A stretch of 64,000 nucleotides of DNA from NCBI RefSeq assembly GCF_001709345.1, contig NZ_MDTQ01000001.1, positions 1,463,108 to 1,527,107 of the forward strand, read 5' to 3'. The stretch is from Terasakiispira papahanaumokuakeensis (GTDB lineage Bacteria; Pseudomonadota; Gammaproteobacteria; Pseudomonadales; Halomonadaceae). The notes beneath the pieces are model-generated. The model saw nothing but the letters and a program-made list of their open reading frames with translations, was not told the origin of the DNA and did no database searches. The position numbers were made by a program, and so were the translations under genes. Below, in pieces: positions 1 to 7,542 of this stretch (positions within the stretch are counted from its first letter, which is position 1; every line of letters begins with the position of its first letter).

Positions 1-1
1 C

Positions 2-340
2 TTCAATGAGAAGCGGCAAAGCGGGGAGCCAGCAAACCTTCATGCCCTATCAGCGTTAATTAATGATCAAGAGCCGGAGTCTTTCGTTCGGTTTGTGAAG
101 GAACGGGAATATCAGGTCGGTGAGACCTTTGAGCCGCATGCAAGTACTTACAACAGGTTTAAACGAGTCAGCGGCAAATTTGGCAGCGTTTCGGTTGCCT
201 TTGACATACAGGATGTAATTGATGGGCATGTTGATTACGATGAAAGTTTAGAAAAACTTATTATTAGCAATCCCTCCTCTCGTATCATTCAGGATATAAA
301 ACAGGCCAAAGGCGATGACGTTTCCGACGAACAAGCTTGA
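2..340 (+). CDS. C-terminal part of a nucleoid-associated (NdpA/YejK, NA37-like) protein, 5' end outside window
   Basis: The frame is open from the first bases of the window, so the gene starts upstream and the GTG at 95 is internal. The visible 112 residues end with a pattern like the NA37 C terminus: a stretch around YNRFKRVSGKFGSVSVAF, then an acidic VDYDES region leading to a short beta strand and a helix. NA37 proteins bind nucleoid DNA. The next gene starts 26 bp before this one stops, so the two are probably co-translated. It sits between the unseen early genes and the lysis cassette, a usual site for accessory (moron) genes. The family call rests on pattern memory only. Confidence 0.4.
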   Translation, partial: FNEKRQSGEPANLHALSALINDQEPESFVRFVKEREYQVGETFEPHASTYNRFKRVSGKFGSVSVAFDIQDVIDGHVDYDESLEKLIISNPSSRIIQDIKQAKGDDVSDEQA

Positions 341-1508
341 TTTCGCTGTATGCTTGCACAAAAAGCTACAGTCTCAGCCGCTCGAAGGTGACAGAAACTA
401 TCGGGCCGGAACGCTACCTGACGATATTGCATTTGATGAAGTGATTGATTGGCTTGAAGAGCATCAGATGAGGGGGCTTCGTGATGACCAGCAAACAAAA
501 TATATCGAATTTAGCCCACCGCCTCGCTTTTATGGCTCAATCGCTGACCTCTTGAAGGCACCCGAACGAAGAGTGTCGGTTCCGCATTCTTTCTATGTCG
601 TCGATCACGACTTTTATTACAAAGAGGGCGCTACTGAGGCGCCAAGCAAAATTGTGCGCTACATAGCGATTGCTCAACTGTTTCAGGCCTTAGCCAAAGT
701 TGCTGATGATCAGCGCTCATTGGCTGGTGAGAAGGTCTTGGTCTTTCTGGGAGCTAAAAAGCTGGAAGTAACATCTGATTATGGTGAAGAAGATCTCGTA
801 GACCTGAAGGGCCTAAGTTCTTTTAATGATAGCTTCATCAACACCGAAACGCATGTAGATCAAAAAAAGACAATATTGCGCACCGTCTTGTTTTCACTCT
901 TTGAAGGCCGGGCTCAAGCTTCCCTTAAGGATGTAGCGTCCAAATTTGAAGACTTTGCTCATCAAGCCGAAGCCAGCTATCAGCTTTATGTGTCAGAGTT
1001 TTCGTTCCAGAAAGTGAAAGCTGAGGTTGAAAGAGAAAAGCTAGAGTTCATGACTCGTTTGAATAAAGTTTTCTCTGACATTCAAAATCAACTATTAGCA
1101 ATTCCCGTCGCCCTGGTACTGGTAGGTGGGCAGATGAAGCCCGGTAATGGTCTGACTTTTGCCAATGTGCTTATTTGGCTCGGGGCTGTCGTTTTTGCGA
1201 CGCTAATGTGGTTGCTGATCAGAAATCAGAAAAACACGTTGAAGGCCGTCAAGACAGAGATAGATCATCAGTGGCGCTTGATTAAAGGTGAGCATAGTCA
1301 GGTAGCGGCTCAGTTTGAGGAAAGTTACTATGAGCTGGATACCCGATATAAGCACCAGCAAAGGCTTCTCTTCGTAGTGTTCGCTCTGGTCATTTCATCC
1401 ATGCTTTTGGCAACTTTTTTACTGGTCTGGCACTCAGGCTATCGGTTTAACGCGGTTTTGAGCTGGCTGTCCTCCTTATCAGAGTGTTTTGATTTTAACC
1501 CTCGTTAA
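315..1508 (+). CDS. Three-TM membrane protein of unknown function with cytosolic domain and coiled coil (moron candidate)
   Basis: This 397-aa protein was not recognised. Residues 1-250 are soluble and end in a charged, probably helical stretch (about 205-250). Hydrophobic segments follow at about 261-275, 282-302 and 350-372, with a charged helical linker (303-348) between the second and third. It overlaps the preceding NdpA-like gene by 26 bp in another frame, so the two form a two-gene unit. The DNA looks more AT-rich than the adjacent morphogenesis genes (not counted). Its stop codon lies inside the first copy of the 23-bp late-promoter element. A phage-borne defence, exclusion or lysogenic-conversion role is possible, but nothing in the sequence proves one. 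Confidence 0.6.
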   Translation: MTFPTNKLDFAVCLHKKLQSQPLEGDRNYRAGTLPDDIAFDEVIDWLEEHQMRGLRDDQQTKYIEFSPPPRFYGSIADLLKAPERRVSVPHSFYVVDHDFYYKEGATEAPSKIVRYIAIAQLFQALAKVADDQRSLAGEKVLVFLGAKKLEVTSDYGEEDLVDLKGLSSFNDSFINTETHVDQKKTILRTVLFSLFEGRAQASLKDVASKFEDFAHQAEASYQLYVSEFSFQKVKAEVEREKLEFMTRLNKVFSDIQNQLLAIPVALVLVGGQMKPGNGLTFANVLIWLGAVVFATLMWLLIRNQKNTLKAVKTEIDHQWRLIKGEHSQVAAQFEESYYELDTRYKHQQRLLFVVFALVISSMLLATFLLVWHSGYRFNAVLSWLSSLSECFDFNPR

Positions 1509-1537
1509 ATGACCCCCCGTCTGGTTCTGGGCATTCT
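1493..1537 (+). promoter_or_regulatory. Candidate late promoter (Plys-like) with palindromic activator site
   Basis: Positions 1493-1515 are identical to 9425-9447 and contain TTAAC-CCTC-GTTAA (1495-1508). Seventeen bases beyond the shared block is CATTCT (1532-1537), a -10-like hexamer at the same offset as CATGCT in the second copy. The palindrome centre is about 42 bp before the expected start, a class II activator position. The site lies just before the lysis genes, as Mu Plys does. The activator itself is not in the window. Confidence 0.6.
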
Positions 1538-1574
1538 CAACGCTCATTGATTACTGAGTTTTGAGGATGCTGCG

Positions 1575-1877
1575 ATGTCATTTTTTGCTCGTTTGCGTGA
1601 TGCGGTAAAGCGCTTGCCCCGATTAACCGGCTGGGCGCTGTTCACGGCGGTGTTGCTTGCTGTTGTGGCCGTTCTAGCCCCCCATCAAATCTCCGTTGTG
1701 CTGTATAAGCTGAGCTTGGTCACGCTGGGCGTGGTGCTGGCCTACTGGCTGGATCGTGCCTTATTTCCACTGCAGCGCCCTCATGAATTGCCGAACGCTG
1801 AGCTGGCGGTCTTGGCTGGTATTCGGCGGGCGCTTGTGGTCGCCGCCTGCGTGCTGGGCTTAACGCTGGGGCTTTGA
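1575..1877 (+). CDS. Putative holin
   Basis: This small 100-aa protein has three hydrophobic segments at about residues 18-35, 38-58 and 80-100, a basic N terminus and no enzymatic motif. It stands immediately before the lytic transglycosylase and the Rz/Rz1 pair, which is the usual place for the holin that permeabilises the inner membrane at lysis. It is the first gene after the Plys-like element. The next gene starts 1 bp after its stop. Family assignment is by size, topology and context, not by a signature motif. Confidence 0.65.
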   Translation: MSFFARLRDAVKRLPRLTGWALFTAVLLAVVAVLAPHQISVVLYKLSLVTLGVVLAYWLDRALFPLQRPHELPNAELAVLAGIRRALVVAACVLGLTLGL

Positions 1878-1878
1878 T

Positions 1879-2487
1879 ATGAGAGGCCTGCTGATCGTGC
1901 TGGTCTGGGCGTTTCATGCTGTCGCTTGGGCAGAGATTCCGGCTGAGGCGTGGCGCTATCAGCGCGACTTAACGCGTCAGGCACAGTTTGCCTTCGGCTT
2001 GACGGCTCCCGTGCCGGAGCTGGCTGCTCAGATCCATCAAGAAAGCCGTTGGCATGTGGAAGCTGTGTCGCCCGCTGGGGCGCAGGGTCTAGCGCAGTTT
2101 ATGCCTGCCACGGCGCGCTGGATGCCAGAGATCGCGCCTGAGCTCAGTAGTCCCCGCCCGTTTGATCCGCGCTGGTCGATTCATGCCATGGTGCTGTATA
2201 TGCAGTGGCTGACTGATCGCCTTGAAGGCGTTACGCCATGTCATCAGTGGGCGCTGGCATTGTCAGCGTATAACGGTGGCATCGGCTGGTTGCGCCGCGA
2301 TCAGCGGGTGGCTGCGCAGCATCGTGTGCGTACCGATCGCTGGTTTGAGGGTGTTGAGCTGTATAACGCCGGACGTTCATCGCCAGCCTTTATTGAAAAC
2401 CGCCGCTACCCCCGTTTGATCTTAGGGCGCTGGGCGATGCTATACGCCAATGCGGGCTGGGGGGCGCGGTTATGCAGCTCGGATTAA
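1879..2487 (+). CDS. Phage endolysin: lytic transglycosylase (SLT domain) with signal sequence
   Basis: This 202-aa protein has an N-terminal hydrophobic signal (residues 1-18). An SLT lysozyme-like fold follows: the QESRWHVEAVSPAGAQGLAQFMPATA block carries the catalytic Glu in QESRW and the GLAQFMPAT motif, and ALSAYNGG comes near residues 128-135. It would cleave peptidoglycan in the periplasm after secretion or holin action. It lies between the putative holin and Rz and overlaps Rz by 16 bp, forming one lysis operon. Confidence 0.88.
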   Translation: MRGLLIVLVWAFHAVAWAEIPAEAWRYQRDLTRQAQFAFGLTAPVPELAAQIHQESRWHVEAVSPAGAQGLAQFMPATARWMPEIAPELSSPRPFDPRWSIHAMVLYMQWLTDRLEGVTPCHQWALALSAYNGGIGWLRRDQRVAAQHRVRTDRWFEGVELYNAGRSSPAFIENRRYPRLILGRWAMLYANAGWGARLCSSD

Positions 2488-3026
2488 AGGCCACCGTGTT
2501 TGCGGTGCCTGTTGCGCTGTTGATGTTGGCCGCCGCCTATTACTACTTGGGTCAAGAGCGTGAGGCCGCGTGGGAGCGCGGCTACCAGGCCGCTCAGGCT
2601 GAGTCCGCCGCTCAGCTGGCAGCCATGCAGCATCGGCAATCTCAACAGCAGCTGCAGCTGCAAATGGCGGCAGCGGCTCGCAGCGCTTCTGCAGAGCGCC
2701 AGTATTTAGCGCAAACACGTCAACTCAATCATCAAATCGAACAACTGCAGGAGCAGCTGAATGATGCGCTTATCGATCAGCCTGATTGTCGCTTCGGTGC
2801 TCGCTGGGTGCAGCACTACAGCGCCGCCCTTGGTTTGCCCGTCGTCGACACCGCTGATCGTGCCGGAAGTCATGATGCAGACACCGCTGCCGCCGCCAGC
2901 GCTGCCACCTTGCTGCAGCACGCCCAGCGATATGGGCACTGGTGTCGCAGCGCCGTCCAGCAATTGACCGCATTGCAACGATTGATTCGCGCGCACCAGA
3001 TTCGCGCACACCGGGAGGCGCCATGA
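2472..3026 (+). CDS. Rz-type inner-membrane spanin (i-spanin)
   Basis: This 184-aa protein has one N-terminal membrane anchor (residues about 6-26) followed by a long Gln/Ala-rich periplasmic helix likely to form a coiled coil (about 35-100). That is the i-spanin layout. It starts inside the endolysin 3' end and fully contains the lipoprotein Rz1 gene in the +1 frame. With Rz1 it would fuse inner and outer membranes at the last step of lysis. Its stop overlaps the next start (ATGA). Confidence 0.85.
   Translation: MQLGLKATVFAVPVALLMLAAAYYYLGQEREAAWERGYQAAQAESAAQLAAMQHRQSQQQLQLQMAAAARSASAERQYLAQTRQLNHQIEQLQEQLNDALIDQPDCRFGARWVQHYSAALGLPVVDTADRAGSHDADTAAAASAATLLQHAQRYGHWCRSAVQQLTALQRLIRAHQIRAHREAP
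2761..2967 (+). CDS. Rz1-type outer-membrane spanin lipoprotein, nested inside Rz
   Basis: The 68-aa product has a signal peptide ending in the lipobox VLAGC (lipidated Cys17). A short Pro-rich mature part follows (PPLVCPSS, TPLPPPALPP). The gene lies wholly within Rz in another frame, the classic nested Rz/Rz1 arrangement. It may start at either of two adjacent ATG codons (2761 or 2764). The mature lipoprotein would sit in the outer membrane and bind the periplasmic part of Rz. Confidence 0.85.
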   Translation: MMRLSISLIVASVLAGCSTTAPPLVCPSSTPLIVPEVMMQTPLPPPALPPCCSTPSDMGTGVAAPSSN

Positions 3027-3391
3027 CGCTACAAGTGGAGTTCTGGCACTTGCTGTTGTTGCTGTTATCGCTGCTGGGGTCCGCATGTGTCGCTGCCGGA
3101 GCCTTTGGCCGTGTGCTCTTGGCGCAGCTACAGCGGCATCTGGATCAGCGTTTTGAAGGGTTTGATGGCCAATTGGCCGCGCTCGATCAGGGACGCAAAG
3201 ATGAGGCCGCTCAGCTCAAGCAAGTTGAGCGCGATCTGATGGAGCTCAAGATCGATCTACCCAACAGCTATGTGCGCCGCGAAGACTACATACGCGGTCA
3301 AAGCATTATCGAAAACAAGCTGGATAGCTTGGCGTTAAAGCTAGAAAACGCCCAGCTACGCGAACAAATGGAGGGGCGTTATGAGCGTTAG
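3023..3391 (+). CDS. DUF2730-like membrane/coiled-coil protein (Mu gp25-type)
   Basis: The chosen ATG at 3023 has GGGAGG at 3013-3018 and overlaps the Rz stop as ATGA. The 122-aa product has one N-terminal membrane segment (residues about 7-30) followed by charged heptad-like helix to the C terminus. This matches small DUF2730 proteins found between the lysis and terminase genes of Mu-like phages. The function of this family is not established. It overlaps the following gene by 11 bp. Confidence 0.7.
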   Translation: MTLQVEFWHLLLLLLSLLGSACVAAGAFGRVLLAQLQRHLDQRFEGFDGQLAALDQGRKDEAAQLKQVERDLMELKIDLPNSYVRREDYIRGQSIIENKLDSLALKLENAQLREQMEGRYER

Positions 3392-3698
3392 TGAGTTTGA
3401 TATGCAAAAGGCTCGGCGCGAGGGACTTCGTTGGTTGATCCTGCTGACACTGAACAATGCCCGGCCGCTCGGCGCTGCAGAGCACTTGGTACTGACAGTG
3501 GCGCAAAGCGAATATCCTGACGCCACTCAACTTGAGCTCAGGCGAGCGCTGGACTACTTGTCGGATCGCGGGCTTGTTGATATCGACAAAGCGCCGACTG
3601 GCCGCTGGCGAGCCGATTTGACGCGCTATGGCACCGATATCGCGGAATACACGATCGATTGCGAGCCGGGTATTGCTCGTCCGTCGAAGTACTGGTGA
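3381..3698 (+). CDS. Mu gp26-like small protein, probable winged-helix fold
   Basis: This 105-aa protein occupies the position of Mu gp26, between the DUF2730 gene and the small terminase. The segment from about residue 45 to 80 (LRRALDYLSDRGLVDIDK followed by WRADLTRYGTDIAEY) reads like a winged helix-turn-helix with a beta wing. DNA binding near packaging or late control is plausible but unproven. The downstream gene begins 6 bp after the stop. Confidence 0.65.
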   Translation: MSVSEFDMQKARREGLRWLILLTLNNARPLGAAEHLVLTVAQSEYPDATQLELRRALDYLSDRGLVDIDKAPTGRWRADLTRYGTDIAEYTIDCEPGIARPSKYW

Positions 3699-3704
3699 TT
3701 CACG

Positions 3705-4277
3705 ATGATCTCAAAACGCAGCAGCATTAGCCGCTTGCCTGATGAGGTGCGTCAGCATATTGAGCAGCGTATAGCCGAAGGCCAGATGACGCTGGATGAG
3801 CTGATTCATGATTTGCGTGAGCGTTTTCCCGAGCACGCCGATGATCTGCCCAGCCGGTCTGCGGTGCACCGCTACGGACAAAAGCTGGATCGTCGTTTAG
3901 CTGCGATCAGAGCCAGCACTGAAGCGGCCAAGATTATTCGTGAGCATGCGGGGGATCGAGAAGATGCGCGATCAGAAGCGCTGACCGCCATGATTCAGTC
4001 GGAGCTGTTTGAATCCATCATGGAGCTGCAAGAGGCCAGTGATGAGGAAATGCCTGCAGAGAAGCGTGTGGGCTTGCTGAGCAAGGCGGCCAAGAACATC
4101 GCCACCCTGACCCGATCCAGCGTCACGCTTAAAAAATACCAGGAAGAGGCAGCAGCCAAGGCTCGGGCCGAGCTGCTGGCAGAGCAAGAGGAGCGGCTGG
4201 AGGAGCTGCGTGGTGAAGACGGTATGAGCGAGCAGCTTGAAGACCGCATTCGCAATGTATTGCTGGGGAAAGCCTGA
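3705..4277 (+). CDS. DUF3486 protein, Mu gp27-type small terminase subunit
   Basis: The 190-aa protein begins with a helix-turn-helix-like region (about residues 10-55, including SRSAVHRYGQKL). A long, strongly charged helical region rich in Glu/Ala follows (about 120-185). This is the DUF3486 layout, which in Mu-like phages is the small terminase that recognises DNA for packaging. It directly precedes and touches the large terminase (ATG overlaps its stop), consistent with a terminase pair. Confidence 0.8.
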   Translation: MISKRSSISRLPDEVRQHIEQRIAEGQMTLDELIHDLRERFPEHADDLPSRSAVHRYGQKLDRRLAAIRASTEAAKIIREHAGDREDARSEALTAMIQSELFESIMELQEASDEEMPAEKRVGLLSKAAKNIATLTRSSVTLKKYQEEAAAKARAELLAEQEERLEELRGEDGMSEQLEDRIRNVLLGKA

Positions 4278-5926
4278 TGCCCGATAACGCCATGAAAGCC
4301 CTGGACAAGCCGCGCAAGATCGATCTCGCCGACGAGATGGCGTTGCACGGGGTCGATGTGCCTGAAGATATCAGCGAAGCTGTCGCTGCCAATCAACCGG
4401 TATTGCTGCCCTATCAGCAACGTTGGTTTGAAGATGACAGTCAGATCATGATCGCGGAAAAATCCCGCCGCACAGGGCTGACCTGGGCTGAGGCGGGTCG
4501 CAACGTGATCAACGCGGCCAAGCCGAGACACCGGGGTGGCTGCAATACGTTTTACGTGGGCAGCAAGCAAGAGATGGCGTTGGAATACATCGCGGCCTGC
4601 TCGCTGTTTGCCAAGGCCTTTAATGAAATGGCTCAGGCCGATGTCTATGAGCAAGCTTTTTGGGATGAGGGCAAAAAGGAGGAGATCCTCACCTACATGA
4701 TTCGCTTCCCCAAGTCGGGCCGGAAGATCCAGGCGCTCTCATCCCGGCCCAGTAACTTGCGCGGCTTGCAGGGCGATGTTGTGATTGATGAAGCCGCCTT
4801 TCACGAATCCCTGGAAGAACTGCTGAAAGCTGCGCTGGCGTTGACGATGTGGGGCAACAAGGTCCGGCTAATCTCAACTCACAATGGCGTGGATAACCCC
4901 TTTAACCACTACATCCAGGATGCTCGCGAAGGCCGCAAAGATTACAGTGTTCACCGCATCACACTGGATGACGCCCTGGCCGACGGTCTCTATCAACGTA
5001 TCTGCTACGTCACCGGTCAAACCTGGTCACCTGAAGCTGAACAGAAATGGCGGGATGATCTCTACAAGAATGCCCCCAACTCCGAAAGCGCCGATGAAGA
5101 ATATGGCTGCGTTCCCAAAAAATCCGGCGGTTCATATCTTAGCCGGGTGTTGATTGAGGCGGCCATGGTCGCCGATCGCTCCATCCCCATACTGCGCTAT
5201 GAAGCACCGCAAGGTTTTGAAGAGTGGACGCCTCACCAGCGCGAGGCCGATGTGGCCCACTGGTGCCTACGGGAGTTGCTACCCCTGCTGGAAGCCCTGA
5301 GTCCTGAGCATCGGCATGTCTTCGGGGAAGACTTTGCCCGCCGGGGCGACTTAACCATTTTTGCCCCGCTGACCATTGATGCTCAGCTCCGCAAGCGCAC
5401 GCCCTTTGTGGTCGAGCTGAAGAACCTGACCTACCAGCAGCAGGAGCAGGTGATGTTCTTCATTCTGGATCGCCTGCCACGCCTGCAAGCCTGCGCCTTT
5501 GATGCTACCGCCAACGGCGGTTACTTAGCGGAACAGGCACGCCTAAAGCTGGGCACCGAAATGGTTGATGAGGTCCACTTGAACCGCCCCTGGTATCAAG
5601 AATGGATGCCCAAACTGAAAGGCGAATTTGAGGCCTTTAACCTGGAGATCCCGCGCCACCAATCCACTCTGGATGACCTGCTGCAAATTCAACTGGTCGA
5701 TGGCATCCCTCTGATCAACAAAGGCCGCACCCAGGATCTCAATTCATCCAACAGCAAAGCCAAGCGCCACGGTGATTTTGCCGTGGCGCTGGCCATGGCT
5801 GTGCGGGCTAGCTGGATGGAAGGCAGCAGCATCGAATATACAGCCTTGCCGGATGACCGCAGTGATCGCTGGAATGGCCTGGATGAAGACCGCGACGTGC
5901 CCGACTTTGAAACCGGCTGCTTTTGA
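4277..5926 (+). CDS. Large terminase (packaging ATPase/nuclease), Mu gp28-type
   Basis: The 549-aa protein shows a Walker A-like EKSRRTGLTW at residues 61-70 and Walker B VVIDEA at 168-173, with ISTHNG as the coupling motif near 207. The C-terminal RNase H-like nuclease has Asp residues in GEDFARRGDL and KRHGDFAVALA. It pumps phage DNA into the prohead and cuts it after headful filling. Length and order match Mu gp28. The portal gene follows 14 bp later. Confidence 0.92.
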   Translation: MPDNAMKALDKPRKIDLADEMALHGVDVPEDISEAVAANQPVLLPYQQRWFEDDSQIMIAEKSRRTGLTWAEAGRNVINAAKPRHRGGCNTFYVGSKQEMALEYIAACSLFAKAFNEMAQADVYEQAFWDEGKKEEILTYMIRFPKSGRKIQALSSRPSNLRGLQGDVVIDEAAFHESLEELLKAALALTMWGNKVRLISTHNGVDNPFNHYIQDAREGRKDYSVHRITLDDALADGLYQRICYVTGQTWSPEAEQKWRDDLYKNAPNSESADEEYGCVPKKSGGSYLSRVLIEAAMVADRSIPILRYEAPQGFEEWTPHQREADVAHWCLRELLPLLEALSPEHRHVFGEDFARRGDLTIFAPLTIDAQLRKRTPFVVELKNLTYQQQEQVMFFILDRLPRLQACAFDATANGGYLAEQARLKLGTEMVDEVHLNRPWYQEWMPKLKGEFEAFNLEIPRHQSTLDDLLQIQLVDGIPLINKGRTQDLNSSNSKAKRHGDFAVALAMAVRASWMEGSSIEYTALPDDRSDRWNGLDEDRDVPDFETGCF

Positions 5927-5940
5927 TTTTGAGGTAATCC

Positions 5941-7542
5941 ATGAAGAACAAACTGGTTGATTTTTTTGGGCGTCATTTATCGCTAAAAAGCCTCAATGAA
6001 CCCCAGACAGATAGCCCTCGTTTGGGCCATTTGAAGAAGCATTTTGCTGATCATCCCACCCGTGGCCTGACCCCGACCAAGCTGGCCAGCGTATTACTGG
6101 AGGCTGAGCAAGGCAATTTGATCGCCCAGTGCGAGCTGGCCGAAGACATCGAAGAAAAAGATGCCCATGTTTTCAGCGAATTGCAAAAGCGTAAAAGTGC
6201 CCTGATCGGCACGGATTGGTTTATCCAGCCGCCTCGGGATGCCAGTGCCGCCGAAGTTGCCGATGCTCGCTTGGTGGAAGAAATTCTGACGGACCTGCTG
6301 GATCTGGATAGCGTCATTCTGGATATGGCCGATGCCATCTTGAAAGGCTTTTCCAATCAAGAAATTGAGTGGCAGTTTCAGTATGGCCTGCATGCTCCGC
6401 GTGAAATCCACTACCGCGACCCCAGCTGGTTTCAGACCCACCCGGAAGAGCGCAACCAGCTTCGATTGCGGGATCAAAGCTATGAAGGCGAAGCGCTGCA
6501 GCCCTTCACTTGGATCAGCCATATTCACAAGGCCAAATCCGGTTATCTGGGGCGTGCTGGCCTGGTGCGAGTGCTCGCATGGCCGTTTCTATTCAAAAAC
6601 CTGAGCCTGCGTGACCTGGCTGAGTTCCTGGAGGTTTACGGCCTGCCGATTAAGCTGGGCCGCTACCCCAGCGGGGCCAGCAGTCATGAAAAATCCACCC
6701 TCTTAAAAGCCGTGCTCAGCATTGGTCGTCAGGCTGGGGGTATCATCCCCAAAGGCATGGATATTGAGTTCAAAGAAGCCGCAAAAGGCGCCAGTGACCC
6801 CTTTGAAGTGATGATGAGCTGGTGTGAGCGCACCCAGAGCAAAGCGATTCTGGGGGGGACTTTGACCAGTCAAGCGGATGGCAAAAGCTCCACTAACGCC
6901 CTGGGCAACGTTCATAACGAAGTGCGTCAAGAGCTGCGCGATGCCGACCTTAAGCAGCTGGCCCAGACATTGACGCGTGATCTGGTGTTTCCGCTCTACG
7001 CCCTGAACTGCAAAAGCTTCAGCGGTAACCTCCGTTTGCCACGCCTGGTGTTTGATACCACTGAAGCGGCCGATCTAGAGCGCCTCAGCAGCGGCTTGGC
7101 GCCTTTGGTCGATCGTGGCGCACAAATTCCTGTCGCTTGGCTGCATGACGAGTTGCGCATCCCTCAGCCGCAAAAAGACGAGGCGGTGTTGCAGCCGCTG
7201 CGTAGGAGTGAGCCTGAGCCCGCACAGCTAAAAAGCCAGCCAGGCTGGGCATTGCTCAAACAGCAGACGCCGCAATCCGGCCAGCCCGGCTACTACAGTG
7301 ATGCCGCCCACCAGCAGCTGGGCGAGCACACCCATCCCCTAGTAGATGCCTGGGTGGCGGATCTGGATCAACTGCTGGCCAGAGCCGAAGCGGAAGGCTG
7401 GAGTCTGGAAGAAGTGCAGGAGCGACTGTTGGAAGAATACAGTCACCTGCCTGAAGACGAGCTGGTGGAAAAAATGGGTGAAGCCTTTGCCGCTGCCCAG
7501 CTTGCTGGGCGGTCCAGTGCAGATGATGAGGCTCAACCATGA
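5941..7542 (+). CDS. DUF935 portal protein (Mu gp29-type)
   Basis: The 533-aa protein matches DUF935 portal proteins in length, position and typical patterns: an N-terminal LxRxLTPxKLASVL-like stretch near 40, DIEEKDAHVFSELQKRKSAL near 67-86, and an EVYGLPIKLGRYP block around residue 232. It would form the dodecameric channel at the head vertex. An acidic C-terminal tail (about 480-533) is usual for the family. It overlaps gene F by 4 bp (ATGA), suggesting translational coupling. Confidence 0.9.
   Translation: MKNKLVDFFGRHLSLKSLNEPQTDSPRLGHLKKHFADHPTRGLTPTKLASVLLEAEQGNLIAQCELAEDIEEKDAHVFSELQKRKSALIGTDWFIQPPRDASAAEVADARLVEEILTDLLDLDSVILDMADAILKGFSNQEIEWQFQYGLHAPREIHYRDPSWFQTHPEERNQLRLRDQSYEGEALQPFTWISHIHKAKSGYLGRAGLVRVLAWPFLFKNLSLRDLAEFLEVYGLPIKLGRYPSGASSHEKSTLLKAVLSIGRQAGGIIPKGMDIEFKEAAKGASDPFEVMMSWCERTQSKAILGGTLTSQADGKSSTNALGNVHNEVRQELRDADLKQLAQTLTRDLVFPLYALNCKSFSGNLRLPRLVFDTTEAADLERLSSGLAPLVDRGAQIPVAWLHDELRIPQPQKDEAVLQPLRRSEPEPAQLKSQPGWALLKQQTPQSGQPGYYSDAAHQQLGEHTHPLVDAWVADLDQLLARAEAEGWSLEEVQERLLEEYSHLPEDELVEKMGEAFAAAQLAGRSSADDEAQP

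Noticed and set aside
1720-3086. Minus-strand open frames across the lysis genes
   Set aside because: They are shadows of GC-rich plus-strand genes; codon pattern and motifs support the plus strand only.
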